Part shown: positions 27,431-37,500 of the stretch, piece after piece
Layout: each line of letters opens with the position of its first letter
Position numbering within the stretch: position 1 is the stretch's first letter
From: Lewinellaceae bacterium
GTDB taxonomy: Bacteria > Bacteroidota > Bacteroidia > Chitinophagales > Saprospiraceae
NCBI GenBank assembly: GCA_020636005.1
Contig: JACJYR010000001.1
Location: 940,001 to 1,004,000 of the forward strand
Direction: 5' to 3'
Length of the DNA: 64,000 nucleotides
The notes under the pieces: model-generated
What the model was told of the DNA's origin: nothing
Database searches by the model: none
What the model saw: the letters and a program-made list of their open reading frames with translations, nothing else
Made by a program: the position numbers and the translations under genes

Positions 27431-29743
27431 GTGAAAAAACAGATAGTACTTGCCCTCAGCATACTGGCATTCACCATCTTGGCTAATGCCCAAACTGCTA
27501 CGCTCGAAACCTTTTCCACTGGCTACAACTGGCTCACCGGCTTTGAAAAAGCCTCCGGCGACGACCGCCTTTTTGTTTTCCAAAAAAACGGCATCATCTC
27601 CATCTGCAACGCCGACGGCACGAAGGAGGCCACGCCCTTCCTCGACATCAGCGGCCAGGTGCTCAACGATGGCGAACGTGGCCTTGTCGGCCTGGCCTTC
27701 CACCCCAATTACCAGTTGAATGGCTTATTCTACACTTTCTACAACCGGGCCTCCGATGGAGCTTGCACCATTTCACGCTGGAAGCGCAGCGACTTGAACC
27801 CCAGCATGGCCGACCCGACCAGCGAAGGTGTCCTGCTCACTTTTGACCACCCCGGCCAAAACCACGTAGGTGGCTGCATGAAATTCGGCCCCGATGGCTA
27901 CCTCTACATTGCCTCCGGCGATGGCGGCGGGGCGGGCGACCCCAATGGCAATGGCCAAAATCTGCTTTCTTTTCTTGGTAAAATATTGCGGATAGATGTA
28001 GGCAACGGCAGCGCCTATTCCGTGCCCACCGACAACCCTTTTGTGGGCGTGCCGAATGCCGCCCCCGAAATCTGGGCATACGGCCTGCGCAACCCCTGGC
28101 GCTTCAGCTTCGATAGCTGGACGGGCGACCTCTGGATAGCGGACGTGGGGCAAGACCAGCGGGAAGAGATTGACTTTCAACCTGTTGGCAGTCTGGGAGG
28201 CCAAAACTACGGCTGGTCGTGCAAGGAAGGCACGCTCGATTTCAATGCCAACCAGTGCTTTGCTGGTTCGGTTTATACCGACCCCATTTATGAATATGGG
28301 CACATGGCTACACCCGTCAGCGGCTGGTGCTATGGTTCCATCACTGGCGGTGTGGTTTACCGGGGCTACCAATATGCCGACCTTTTCGGCAAGTACTTCT
28401 TCACCGATTTTTGTTCCGGTAAAATTTGGGCGCTCGCTCGGGAAGGGGACAATGTGGAGGTGGCAGAAATTGGGGATTTCGGCGATCTCGATTTCAGTGA
28501 TTTAGGTGAAAATAGCAACGGGGAATTGTTCCTGACCGGCCACAATACAAACACCATATACCAGATAAAAAGCGCCAATTGTGCTCCGGTGGCCTGGATA
28601 CCCGTGCCCGACACAGTCATGCTCATTGGTGCTTCTATTCAATTGCCGCTTTACCAAAGCAGTGGTTTTTCCTATCAATGGCTGCTGAACGGCAATCCGG
28701 TTCCCAATGCTACTGCCCCAAATCTGACCGCTATGGCCCCCGGCAATTATTCTGTGGTCGTTACCAATACGCAAAATGGCTGTAGCAATACTTCGAATGT
28801 GGTGGTGGTGGCGCCGGTTTCACTGACAGCTTTTATTAGCACCCAAACCCAGACCTGTATAGGAGAAAGCAACGCCTTGGCTACTGTGACCGCTTTATCC
28901 GGAATCCCTCCTTATGAGTATTTATGGAGCAACGGTCAAACCAGTCCTTTTTTAACTATGCTGCCGACAGGAAATTATACAGTAACGGTCACCGATGCTG
29001 CCGGGGCAACAGCCACAGCCACAGCAACGATAACTGCTTCCCCCCCCATCGAAACCCAAATCGTGGTGCAAAATGTCGCTTGCTTTGGGGGCAATGACGG
29101 GAGTATCTCTGGCACGGCATCATCAACAGCTTGTGGAAGTTGGGGCATCCCCCCATTGCAAAACCTTTCGGTTGGCACCTATACCTTGCCAATTATGGAC
29201 TGCTTTGGCTGCATCAAAGTCATAGAAACAACTGTGCTTGAGCCTTTTGCCGAACTGATGGTTGATGCCCAGGTGGTCCAGCCGACCCCTGGGGCAGACG
29301 ATGGGAGCATTTCATTTGCCGTCAATGGGGGTACGCCGCCCTACCTAATTGAATGTACTTGTGGCGCTGGGGCCAATTTGCCAGCGGGCGTTTATGATTA
29401 CAATATTACAGATGCCAGCGGTTGCAGTATTTCAGGGCAGATTATCTTGGATCCATTTGTGGCAGCTCAGGAGCAAGGGATGCCTTTTGGGATTGAGATT
29501 TTCCCAAACCCAGTCAAGGATGAATTAAACATTGCCATCGATCTGCCATATCCTATTGAACTGACCATCAAGGCTTATGATGTTTTTGGGCAACAAGTGG
29601 CAAGCTTATCTGATGGTAACATATACAGGGCAGGCAGCTTTTCAAACAGCACAAAAACGGACGGCTGGCCATCTGGCGCTTATTTTATTGCCATTAGTAT
29701 CGGGCAGGAATTGGTTTACAGGAAAGTTATCGTTGGAAAATAA
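27431..29743 (+). CDS. T9SS type A cargo: glucose/sorbosone dehydrogenase-like (PQQ) protein
   Basis: 770 residues from a GTG start immediately after the previous stop. The signal peptide KKQIVLALSILAFTILANAQ is followed by a GSDH six-bladed propeller (about 22-375): GERGLVGLAFHPNY, DHPGQNHVGGCMKFGPDG, YLYIASGDGGG, EIWAYGLRNPWRFSFD and ADVGQDQREEID, the hallmarks of soluble PQQ-dependent sugar dehydrogenases. Then come two Ig/SprB-like repeats and a T9SS sorting domain (IEIFPNPVKDELNI ... YRKVIVGK). It may oxidise sugars extracellularly if PQQ is available, or simply bind carbohydrate. The region after 28.6 kb looks more AT-rich than the propeller part, hinting at a mosaic origin. It converges with a Uma2 gene, 2 bp between stops. 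Confidence 0.88.
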   Translation: MKKQIVLALSILAFTILANAQTATLETFSTGYNWLTGFEKASGDDRLFVFQKNGIISICNADGTKEATPFLDISGQVLNDGERGLVGLAFHPNYQLNGLFYTFYNRASDGACTISRWKRSDLNPSMADPTSEGVLLTFDHPGQNHVGGCMKFGPDGYLYIASGDGGGAGDPNGNGQNLLSFLGKILRIDVGNGSAYSVPTDNPFVGVPNAAPEIWAYGLRNPWRFSFDSWTGDLWIADVGQDQREEIDFQPVGSLGGQNYGWSCKEGTLDFNANQCFAGSVYTDPIYEYGHMATPVSGWCYGSITGGVVYRGYQYADLFGKYFFTDFCSGKIWALAREGDNVEVAEIGDFGDLDFSDLGENSNGELFLTGHNTNTIYQIKSANCAPVAWIPVPDTVMLIGASIQLPLYQSSGFSYQWLLNGNPVPNATAPNLTAMAPGNYSVVVTNTQNGCSNTSNVVVVAPVSLTAFISTQTQTCIGESNALATVTALSGIPPYEYLWSNGQTSPFLTMLPTGNYTVTVTDAAGATATATATITASPPIETQIVVQNVACFGGNDGSISGTASSTACGSWGIPPLQNLSVGTYTLPIMDCFGCIKVIETTVLEPFAELMVDAQVVQPTPGADDGSISFAVNGGTPPYLIECTCGAGANLPAGVYDYNITDASGCSISGQIILDPFVAAQEQGMPFGIEIFPNPVKDELNIAIDLPYPIELTIKAYDVFGQQVASLSDGNIYRAGSFSNSTKTDGWPSGAYFIAISIGQELVYRKVIVGK

Positions 29744-29745
29744 GG

Positions 29746-30348
29746 TCAAATATTGGACTTATGCTCCGGCTTCAGGAAAATGACCCTATCGTAAATTCCT
29801 TGCACAGGAATTTCACAATTCATGACTGGTACCTTATCATCGGGCGTTTGATAGGACGTATAAACCCATTTTGTTACGTTTTCTTTTTGCCGGGTATATA
29901 CTTGTACAAAAGTGGATGCCTGTGAAACGAGTATATATTGCTGCAGGCTTTTTATCTGTTGGTAGCAACGCCATTTTTCCTCCTTGTCGTAATCCTCCGT
30001 TGATGCTGAGGCGACTTCGACCAAAGCGACCGGGTACAGGTCAGCCTCCATTTTCTGTTTGTGGGTAAAAGTTTCCACTTTGATAGGGACGATAATCAGA
30101 TCGGGATAGTAAAAGTTCTCACAGGAGGGGACGTGCAGCATCCGGTTTTCCTGAAAAACTTCAAGGTGTGTGCCATGAAGACAATTGCCAATCAACCTAC
30201 TTAGGTTCTGGGCGATGCGCCCATGGCTTTTTGTTGTGTAGGGCATGGGGACGATTTTACCGTTAACGAACTCGTGGCGGATTTTTGACTTCATCTCGAA
30301 GTCCAGATATTCTTCTTTGGTGTACCTTTTTTGGGCAAATGCTACCAT
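29746..30348 (-). CDS. Uma2 family restriction endonuclease-like protein
   Basis: 200 residues of the Uma2 (DUF820) family, which has a PD-(D/E)XK nuclease fold. Visible features: YTKEEYLDFE, RHEFVNGKIVPM (E26), YPDLIIVP (D83), ALVEVASAST (E111) and a following DKEEKW with helix to YILVSQ. The family is vastly expanded in cyanobacteria and some Bacteroidota; no member has a settled function, though a transposase or restriction role is often guessed. It has its own promoter box. This is the first of three Uma2 genes in the window, which share little sequence. Confidence 0.88.
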   Translation of the reverse strand: MVAFAQKRYTKEEYLDFEMKSKIRHEFVNGKIVPMPYTTKSHGRIAQNLSRLIGNCLHGTHLEVFQENRMLHVPSCENFYYPDLIIVPIKVETFTHKQKMEADLYPVALVEVASASTEDYDKEEKWRCYQQIKSLQQYILVSQASTFVQVYTRQKENVTKWVYTSYQTPDDKVPVMNCEIPVQGIYDRVIFLKPEHKSNI

Positions 30349-30363
30349 TGTTGAGATTTTTCA

Positions 30364-30371
30364 CAAAAATA
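30364..30371 (-). promoter_or_regulatory. TAnnTTTG promoter box for a Uma2 gene
   Basis: TATTTTTG on the minus strand, 15 bp before the start codon, predicting a very short leader. Confidence 0.45.
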
Positions 30372-30401
30372 AGGAAAAAACGAGGGCATCGGGCAGACAA
30401 T

Positions 30402-31049
30402 TCATCTAAGATCTTCCAGCACCGCCCTCGCCAGCGTCCCCTCCACCCCTTTTATTTTCAATGGCAAACATATCAAGCGATAAGCCCCCGGTTCCACCTG
30501 CCGTAAGTCAATCCCTTCCAGGATAACAACCTCGTTGGAGAGTAAAATAACATGTGTATCGGGGGTATCGTGGAAGAGTTGGATGGAGAGATAGTCTATG
30601 CCCACGAGGTGGATGCCACGGTCAACGACCCACTGGGCAGCATCGGCGGTGAGGGCGCAGAAGTCTTCAAAGAATGGGTGCGACATATTGTCCCAAAGGC
30701 GGGAGTTGTCCGTTTTCAGCAGGAGTTTTTCGGTGCCGGGGTTTATGCCGGCAGCAGCCAGGTCTTTCGCAGTAATTTTTATTTTTCCTTGCAAATCAAC
30801 TATTTGACAGGGGCCGATCATCTTTTCCAAAGGGATTTCCTCGGTCGTTTTGGCATCGTCCACGAAATGAAGTGGGGCATCTATGTGTGTGCCCGTGTGG
30901 CTGCTGGTGGAAAAACGGGTGACGTTAGCCACAGCGCCGTCTTTCATGCTTTGCAACTGCTCGATGTGCAGCGGGCGGTTGGTGGGCCAGACGGGAAGTT
31001 GAGGGTGGAGGGGGACGGAGATGTCAATGATGTGGGGCATAACGATCAA
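30402..31049 (-). CDS. Cyclase family protein (kynurenine formamidase-like metal hydrolase)
   Basis: 215 residues. The cyclase (PF04199) metal motif HTGTHIDAPLHF is complete (H51, H55, D57, H61), followed by DYLSIQLFHD and the C-terminal RLICLPLKIKGVEGTLARAVL. Relatives include KynB, which hydrolyses N-formylkynurenine, and isatin hydrolases; which applies is unknown, and no other kynurenine genes are present. Its ATG overlaps the stop of the upstream Uma2 gene by 4 bp (ATGA), so the two are translationally coupled. No signal peptide; cytoplasmic. Confidence 0.88.
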   Translation of the reverse strand: MIVMPHIIDISVPLHPQLPVWPTNRPLHIEQLQSMKDGAVANVTRFSTSSHTGTHIDAPLHFVDDAKTTEEIPLEKMIGPCQIVDLQGKIKITAKDLAAAGINPGTEKLLLKTDNSRLWDNMSHPFFEDFCALTADAAQWVVDRGIHLVGIDYLSIQLFHDTPDTHVILLSNEVVILEGIDLRQVEPGAYRLICLPLKIKGVEGTLARAVLEDLR

Positions 31050-31702
31050 TCTGCTTTCATTTCACGGAGCGAAAACTCAAAGCCTGGCAACACATCTTCG
31101 CCAGATAGTTTCCCGGAAAAATTTTCAATTTCCTCTTTCGTGCCGTCCTGCCGATAGACCCAGGCCTTCTCTTTGATAGGGTCAATCAACCAGGCCAGGC
31201 GGACGCCGTTGGCGATCCAGGTGTCTTCCATTTTCTTTTTCAGTTTGCTGATGCGGTCGGTCTGCGAGCGGACTTCCATGACGAAATCGGGGACGATGGC
31301 GGCGATTTTTTTGCGCTCTTCCTCCGTCATCCGCTTGTGTTTTTCAATGGAAATCCAAGCGCCATCGGCCTTGTGGGTAGAGCCATCGGGGAGATCGAAA
31401 GCCGCCGAAGGGCTAAAAGCCAACCCTAACTTGCGGTTTTTGAGCGACCAATTGCTCAAAAGCGTAAATGCTATGCCTTCGTAAAAACTGGAGTCATAAG
31501 TCATTGGAGGGTGTATAGTAATATAGCCATGTTTGTCCCGCTCAATTTTAAAGTCGGGATTTCGGAGCAAAAAACGGTGGAAATGCTCACGTGGCATTCC
31601 CGACCAAAACGAAACAGCCCCGCTCCGCACCATTTGCTCCAATGGGTTTTCTTGTTCTAATTCCAGAATCGCTTCTTCTGAATCAATTGCTATATTAACC
31701 AT
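31046..31702 (-). CDS. Uma2 family restriction endonuclease-like protein
   Basis: 218 residues. Uma2 motifs: KADGAWIS (core Asp), PDFVMEVRSQTD (core Glu) and a helix KLKKKMEDTWIANGVRLAWLIDP with the family's conserved G-V-R-L-A-W-L-I-D strand. A longer N-terminus than usual (about 25 acidic residues) precedes the domain. It overlaps the cyclase gene by 4 bp and lies 74 bp downstream of the GT2 gene. The coupling to a metabolic hydrolase is probably opportunistic, but is a fixed operon arrangement here. Confidence 0.87.
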   Translation of the reverse strand: MVNIAIDSEEAILELEQENPLEQMVRSGAVSFWSGMPREHFHRFLLRNPDFKIERDKHGYITIHPPMTYDSSFYEGIAFTLLSNWSLKNRKLGLAFSPSAAFDLPDGSTHKADGAWISIEKHKRMTEEERKKIAAIVPDFVMEVRSQTDRISKLKKKMEDTWIANGVRLAWLIDPIKEKAWVYRQDGTKEEIENFSGKLSGEDVLPGFEFSLREMKAD

Positions 31703-31776
31703 CGCTTTTTTATTTTTTCGGAAGCCAATTTAGATTTTTTTTCCTTGCCCAAAAAATTTGACAACAGGGTAATGGG

Positions 31777-32745
31777 CTATTCCGGCAAATGATGGGAATG
31801 CTTATGGTGTATCTTGGCATAGTCAATCCGCTGCCGCCCCTTCATTTTCTCCTCCTTTTTCCCCACAAAATCCTTAGGGTAGTAAAAACGCTCCCGCACC
31901 TCGTTGTCCATCAGGTAGGATTGCTTGTAGCCCCGGTAGGTGCCCCAAAACTGGTGGAAGCGGAACAGGAAGATGTTAAAAAACTCTTTCAGGAACACCT
32001 TGTCGTGCAGCGCCTGCCGCCAGTCGTGCAGGCAGTTTTTGGTGAGCAGGGTCAGAAAAACGGGGAAGCTGAAAGTCTCCTTTTTCATGATGAGCCGCAG
32101 GGCGATGGCCTCCCGCCGGTAGCGGTTGAACACATTTTTCCAGGCCTCTTCGTGCACGTGGATGATGGTGGCCTCGGCCTGGTAGGCGATGCGCCAACCT
32201 TCTTCCTGCACTTGCTTTGCCCAGGCAAGGTCTTCCAGGCCGGTCAGTGTTTCATCATAAGGATACTGCTCCCACAGGCTGCGGCGGATGGCGCAATTGG
32301 CATTGTTGCAAAAGGGGTGCGGCTGATCCATCGTGCTTTGCTCCGGGAACCATTTGGCAAAAATCTGGTGCTCGCTGTACTTGTTGCTATGGTCGCCACG
32401 CTGCTTGCCATACACGAGCGCCACGCGCTCATCCTCGAAGGGCTTGAGCATCAGTTCCAGCCAGTCCTGGTAAACAGGGTAAACATGCGCACTGGCAAAG
32501 AGCAGGATGTCGCCCGTAGCCGCCTCGCAGCCGACGTTTAGCGCATAGCCAAAGGAGAAATCTTCCGGGCGGATGCTGATTATTTTGGTGGGAAAATTGG
32601 AGGCGATGCTGACAGTGGCATCCTTGGAGCCACTATCCACGACGATGATTTCAACATCTTCCACGGTCTGCTCCATGATACCGGCGAGCAGGCGGCCAAT
32701 ATGCTTTTCCTCGTTGAAGCAGCGGATGATGATGGACAGTTTCAT
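31777..32745 (-). CDS. Glycosyltransferase family 2
   Basis: 322 residues with a GT-A fold: SIIIRCFNEEKHIGRLL at the start, EIIVVDSGSKDATVS (nucleotide-sugar binding), ILLFASAHVYP in the position of the DxD region, and NNANCAIRRSLWEQ with the catalytic-type LEDLAWAKQV loop. It is soluble or peripherally bound; the C-terminal part is rich in Phe/Lys/Arg, which suits membrane contact. It probably adds a sugar to a surface polysaccharide or glycoprotein glycan; donor and acceptor are unknown. It follows two FkbM genes on the same strand. Confidence 0.9.
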   Translation of the reverse strand: MKLSIIIRCFNEEKHIGRLLAGIMEQTVEDVEIIVVDSGSKDATVSIASNFPTKIISIRPEDFSFGYALNVGCEAATGDILLFASAHVYPVYQDWLELMLKPFEDERVALVYGKQRGDHSNKYSEHQIFAKWFPEQSTMDQPHPFCNNANCAIRRSLWEQYPYDETLTGLEDLAWAKQVQEEGWRIAYQAEATIIHVHEEAWKNVFNRYRREAIALRLIMKKETFSFPVFLTLLTKNCLHDWRQALHDKVFLKEFFNIFLFRFHQFWGTYRGYKQSYLMDNEVRERFYYPKDFVGKKEEKMKGRQRIDYAKIHHKHSHHLPE

Positions 32746-32902
32746 GTTCAGAGCTGCTGACTATTTTTCTATGGCATTTTGATATAAGATGTAAGAATTT
32801 AGAGATTGGATTTTTCGGTCGCCGTCCATAAATCATAAATCTTTAATCTTATACCGTATTTCTTAAATCAAAAAAATAGAAATTTCAAATTGCTATTGAA
32901 AA

Positions 32903-33643
32903 TTATGATTTCAAAGCAAATATCGTGGAGTGTATCTCCCACTTCGTCCCCAGTTTATAAGGCTCTACCACGTTTAGTTCCCGGTTCACCCATTGGATTT
33001 TATAGCCCTTGTCGAGCAGCCATTGCACCAAAGTGTCCGGATCGTTTTCTGCCGTCGGGTGGACTTCGATGATCCAACTATGCACCTTTTTCATTTCCTC
33101 CAAAGCCTGTGGCAGCATGACGAATTCATGGCCTTCGATGTCCAGTTTCACCACGTTGGCATCGGGCATGAGCTTGCTCAGTTTTTTGCCCTTCACCACC
33201 ATGCCGCCCGATTCGGAGATGAAGCCGTTGCTTTGGTTGGAAAAACGGATATCTGTTTCCTGGGTCGTGATGGCGCATTGCTCGATGTGGCCTTTCAGTC
33301 CGTTTAGCAGGAGGTTGACCTCTGTCAGCACACAGTTCATCGGCATGGGGTCCACGGAGAGGAGCTTGCAATTGCCCTTGGCCCCTGCGCCAAAAACGAC
33401 CGAATACTGGCCGTGGTGCGCCCCGCAGTCGGCGATGTGTTGGCCTTCGAGCGGCACGTTTTGCAACACCCATTCATATTCGAGCAAGGCATAAGGCTTG
33501 AGCGGGTCGTACCACTCCTGCGCCTGTTGGGTGCCATAGAAAAACCAGGCGTCAATGCCCTTGATGTCCAGCTTCTTCTTGTAAGGTTGGAAGTCAAAGT
33601 ACCGCCGGTTGATTGCTTTTTTTGCTTTTTGTAAAACGCCCAT
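32903..33643 (-). CDS. FkbM family methyltransferase
   Basis: 246 residues. SAM-binding motif I reads HIADCGAHHGQYSVVFG, followed by LSVDPMPMNCVLTEVN (acidic loop) and VVKLDIEGHEFVMLPQAL, a hallmark of FkbM proteins, which O-methylate sugars and polyketides. I start it at MGVLQKAKKA; upstream in-frame codons run through an intergenic repeat. It is the second FkbM gene of a same-strand run and likely methylates a surface glycan made with the adjacent GT2. Confidence 0.88.
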   Translation of the reverse strand: MGVLQKAKKAINRRYFDFQPYKKKLDIKGIDAWFFYGTQQAQEWYDPLKPYALLEYEWVLQNVPLEGQHIADCGAHHGQYSVVFGAGAKGNCKLLSVDPMPMNCVLTEVNLLLNGLKGHIEQCAITTQETDIRFSNQSNGFISESGGMVVKGKKLSKLMPDANVVKLDIEGHEFVMLPQALEEMKKVHSWIIEVHPTAENDPDTLVQWLLDKGYKIQWVNRELNVVEPYKLGTKWEIHSTIFALKS

Positions 33644-33647
33644 TTTC

Positions 33648-33719
33648 TTAATGGTGAATGGTAAATGATGAATGGTTAATGGTCGTCTGGAATATTCACC
33701 ATTCATCATTCACCATTAA
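33648..33719. repeat. Heptad-type inverted repeat between two FkbM genes
   Basis: The left arm (ttaatggtgaatg, then gtaaatg, then atgaatggttaat) is matched by the reverse complement of the right arm (33694-33719), except for the extra 7-bp unit gtaaatg and one base. Both arms are made of variants of a 7-bp word tggtgaa. The right arm includes the stop codon of the upstream FkbM gene. Confidence 0.75.
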
Positions 33720-34513
33720 TTTTCAATGTTTCCATGTTTGCTGGCAATGTGCTGCAAATGCGCCCAATCATCTTCTTTCACAGCCAGGATGTTGCCCCAC
33801 GATTTTTCAGTGTTGGCCCTTTCGGGGTCGGTGGTGAAGCGCCGCCACTTGTGGCCACGGCCATAGTCTTCGAGGGGGTGCCATTCTGAAATTAATATTT
33901 TGTAACCGTTGTCCGTAAGCAGGGCGGCCTGTTCCAGGAGGTCGTAGCCGAGCGAGCGGGCCTTGTGGTTGTCGTATTCACAGACGATGATGCGGGGGTG
34001 CGGCTGCGACCAATCGTAGCCCCGCAGCACGGGCAGGTCGAAGCCTTCCGTGTCGGATTTGAGGAAACTGATGCGCTGGATAAAGTGCGCCCGGCAATAG
34101 CTTTTCAAAGTCGTCACCTGCACTTTGGCCACTTCCTCGTGGGTGGTGTGGAAATTGACCAGGCTGCTGATGCCGGTGGAAACAGCGCTGGAAAAGAAAG
34201 CCATTTCCGTTTCTTCCTTGTCGCCGAGGGCGATAGGTTCTACTTTTACGTTGGGGTAGTTTTTGGCCAGCTCCCTCAGTTCCTCCAGGTTGTGCGGGTC
34301 TGGTTCAAAGGCATAGACCTTCCAGCCTTTTTTGGCAAATGGCTCCAGCGACCGCCCCACATGCGCCCCCACGTCAATCATCACCCGGTGCGGATCGCCC
34401 TTCATGAGTAGCTTTTCGGCCATGTCCACCTCGTCAATCATGCCCGGGTTCTTGAAGTAGTACCACTTTTTTTGCCAGGAGGAGGGCAGGTATTTTAAAA
34501 TGAGTTTTTTCAT
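33716..34513 (-). CDS. FkbM family methyltransferase
   Basis: 265 residues. Motif I is VMIDVGAHVGRSLEPFAKKG, followed by VYAFEPDPHNLEELREL and FLKSDTEGFDLPVLRGYDW. The N-terminal KYLPSSWQKKWYYFKNP is basic and may contact membrane or acceptor. The ATG used starts MKKLILKYLP, 11 bp after the stop codon of the giant M43 protease gene; longer frames overlap that gene. This spacing makes cotranscription with the protease very likely. It is distinct in sequence from the next FkbM gene, so the two may methylate different positions. Confidence 0.88.
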   Translation of the reverse strand: MKKLILKYLPSSWQKKWYYFKNPGMIDEVDMAEKLLMKGDPHRVMIDVGAHVGRSLEPFAKKGWKVYAFEPDPHNLEELRELAKNYPNVKVEPIALGDKEETEMAFFSSAVSTGISSLVNFHTTHEEVAKVQVTTLKSYCRAHFIQRISFLKSDTEGFDLPVLRGYDWSQPHPRIIVCEYDNHKARSLGYDLLEQAALLTDNGYKILISEWHPLEDYGRGHKWRRFTTDPERANTEKSWGNILAVKEDDWAHLQHIASKHGNIEN

Positions 34514-34524
34514 TAATTTTCTTT

Positions 34525-37500
34525 TCAGCGCAAAAGTGTCAAATCCCCTTTGAATGTGCGCTTTTTGCCATCTAAAAAGACCAGTTCGGCATACCAGGCG
34601 AACACGGCGGGGTTCATCTTTTTCCCCTTGAACGTGCCGTCCCACCCGAAAAACGGGTCGTTGGGCGGAAAGTTGCTGCCTTCGAACACCAGTTCGCCCC
34701 AGCGGTCGAAGATTTGCAAGAACTGTACCTCTACCACCCCTTTGGCATTGATAAAAAACACGTCGTTGATGCCGTCGCCGTTCGGGCTAAAGGCATTGGG
34801 TACAAATACGTTCGGCAAAAACTCCACCGTGACGAGGATGCTGTCGCTGTCGCTACAATCATTTTGGTCAAATACCGTGACCGTGTAGAGCGTAGTCGTT
34901 TCGGGACTGGCGGCGGGGTCGGGGCAGTCGTCGCAGTTCAGCCACAACGGCGGCATCCAAGCAAACAGCAAACTGTCCTGCACGGTATTGGCCTGGATCG
35001 TGATGGTTTCGCCCAATTCAATCGTCACGTCGGCTGGGAGCGTCACAAAGACCTGCCCGGGCTGCCCTATTTCCACCGGAAACTCCCACTCGCAGCCGTC
35101 TTCGTTTTGCACGAAAAGGGTATAGCTGCCGGCGGGCATATTGGCCCAGTTGGTGCCGGGCTGGTAGATGATGCCATCGAAGCTGTACAGCAGGTCGGGC
35201 AGGTTGGCAGCTACGGACAAGCTGCCATCGGCGAAGCCAAAACAGGAGGCGTCCGCAATGTCCATTTGCAAATCGAGCGTTATCGCCCCGTCCAGTTGCG
35301 CCCCGCCCTCGGCAGTGCAGCCGTTGGCGTCCGTCACGGTGACGGAATAGTTGCCGGGCGGCAGGTTTTCGATGCTGTTGCCCGTCTGCCCCGCCACGTT
35401 CCATTGGTAAATCAAGGGGAGAACACCGCCCGTTGCCAACACCGACACCCCGCCGTCATCCGTCCCGCTGCAGCCTTCCATTGTTTCAAAAGCAAGCAAC
35501 AATTCGCTTCCAACCGTCAATGTAATGGTGTGCGTGGAGTCGCAACCACTGGCCATTGGGTAGGCTTGGAAAAAGACGCCGGGCTGCATTTCCCAATTCC
35601 CAAAAATGAGCGCAGAATCGCCAAAACAGATGGAAACAGATTCCGTGGTCAGCACGGTATCGTTGACCACCAGGGTGATAAAATGTGTAGAATCGCAGCT
35701 ATTGAACGCTTGAAAGGTTTGTGAATAGGTGCCCGGTACATTCGTCAGGGTACCGAAAATATCTGCCATTTCATTTTCACAAATGGTAATGGTATCGCTG
35801 GTGGAAACGGTGTCCAGCACGGAAAGTAAAATACGGTGGGTGGAATCGCAGCCGTTTATTGCCTGAAAAGCCATTTCATAAACGCCAGCCAGCATTGTGG
35901 CCACACCGAAAATATCTGCCGAATCGCCCTGGCAAACCGTGATGTTTTCTGTGGTGAAAAAAGTATCCAACACGCTCAAATCCAGCACACTGTGAACAAC
36001 GCATGCCCCCATGCTGTCAAAATTTTCATATACACCCGTTGCGCTGAGCCAATTGCCGAAAAATAACAGGGAATCACCCTGGCAAATGCTCTGATTTTCA
36101 TTGACCAGTACCGTATCATTAGTTTCAACCAGCGTGATGGTGTGGATGCTGTCGCAGCCATTTTGCCCTTGAAAAGTAGCGGAGTAATTGCCAGGTGTAT
36201 TTACAGGGTTTCCAAAAATAACCACCGTGTCGCCACTGCAAAACTCCATCGTATCGGTAGTCGCTGTGGCAGGGACGACGGTAATGCAAACCGTATCCTC
36301 GCTGAAACAGCCATCGCTTGAATTGGCCACCAAAATATAGCAGGTACTCGAATCAGGAGAGGCGAAAACAGTGGCGCAGGTGTCGCAGTCGAGGCCAGTG
36401 CCGGACGTCCATTGGTAGTGGTCAAAGCCGTTGATGCTCAGCAGGGCGCTGTCGCCCTGGCAGATGACCACGGTATCCGCCCCGATGTCCAGCACGGAGC
36501 TTGGGTCGAGGGTGACGATGACGGTGTCGCTTTGCATCCCACCGCAACTATCCGTCACTTCCACCCAATAAGTGCCGGGTTCCCAGGCGGTGAAGGTTTG
36601 CTCCAAACTGCCATCAGACCAATGGTAAGAAGCAAACCCCTGCCCTGCGTCAAAGGGCACCACACTGAAGTGGCAAGCGGAGACATCTGGCCCCAAATCC
36701 AATGGCGGCGCTGCATAATTCATCTCAAAACTGCCGATGTTGTTGCTGAAATCACATTCAAGGGTTTGCGTATTTGGAAAATCAAGGAAAAGGTCAAAGG
36801 GCGTTGGCGTAGTGCCATTGTCGTTTACCACGGCAAAAATGGTTTGGTTGATGGGCAATGTAACTTCCAACTGAAAAACCTCGCAAGCCCCAGGCTGCAC
36901 AGGGCCGGGCAGGGCAACGGTGAGCAAAAGGTTGGCAGGCCCTGTCGTTGGGTTTTCATCATAAAAACTGATGGGTGTGCCGCCAGGCAGGAAGAAGCTA
37001 TCGGCGTTGCAGACTTGCACAGAAAGGAGCAAGTTGCCGTTGCCGCATTCAGCTTGAATAAACTGGAGGACGGCGTCGGGCACTTCGTGGAGCGGTGCGC
37101 CGTTGGCACAGGTGTCGGCGCAGGGGGTGTAGCAAAGCTGCTCCTCTGTCAACGGGGTTTGCTGTGGGGTAGCCCCGGTGGTCTGGATATTTGTGTTTAT
37201 GCCGCCTACGGATAGGGGGTGCGAGCCGTCGTAGGGGTTGTTGTAGTCGCTTTCGGTTACGTTGATGGCCGTTTCAAAATTGCAGTCGCTGTCTTGCAGG
37301 TTGCCGTTGAGCCCCAGTTTTATCAACAAAAAATCAGCGCCGCCGCTGCCAAAGCTGGAGGTTTCGCCAACTACATAGATTTGGCCGTTGAGGAAAAACA
37401 TATCGTAGGCAAATTCGTCCCCGCCGCTGCCATAGCCTTTTGACCAAAGGAGGTTGCCGAGCTTGTCCGTTTTGATAATGAAAATATCATTGGAAGCCGC

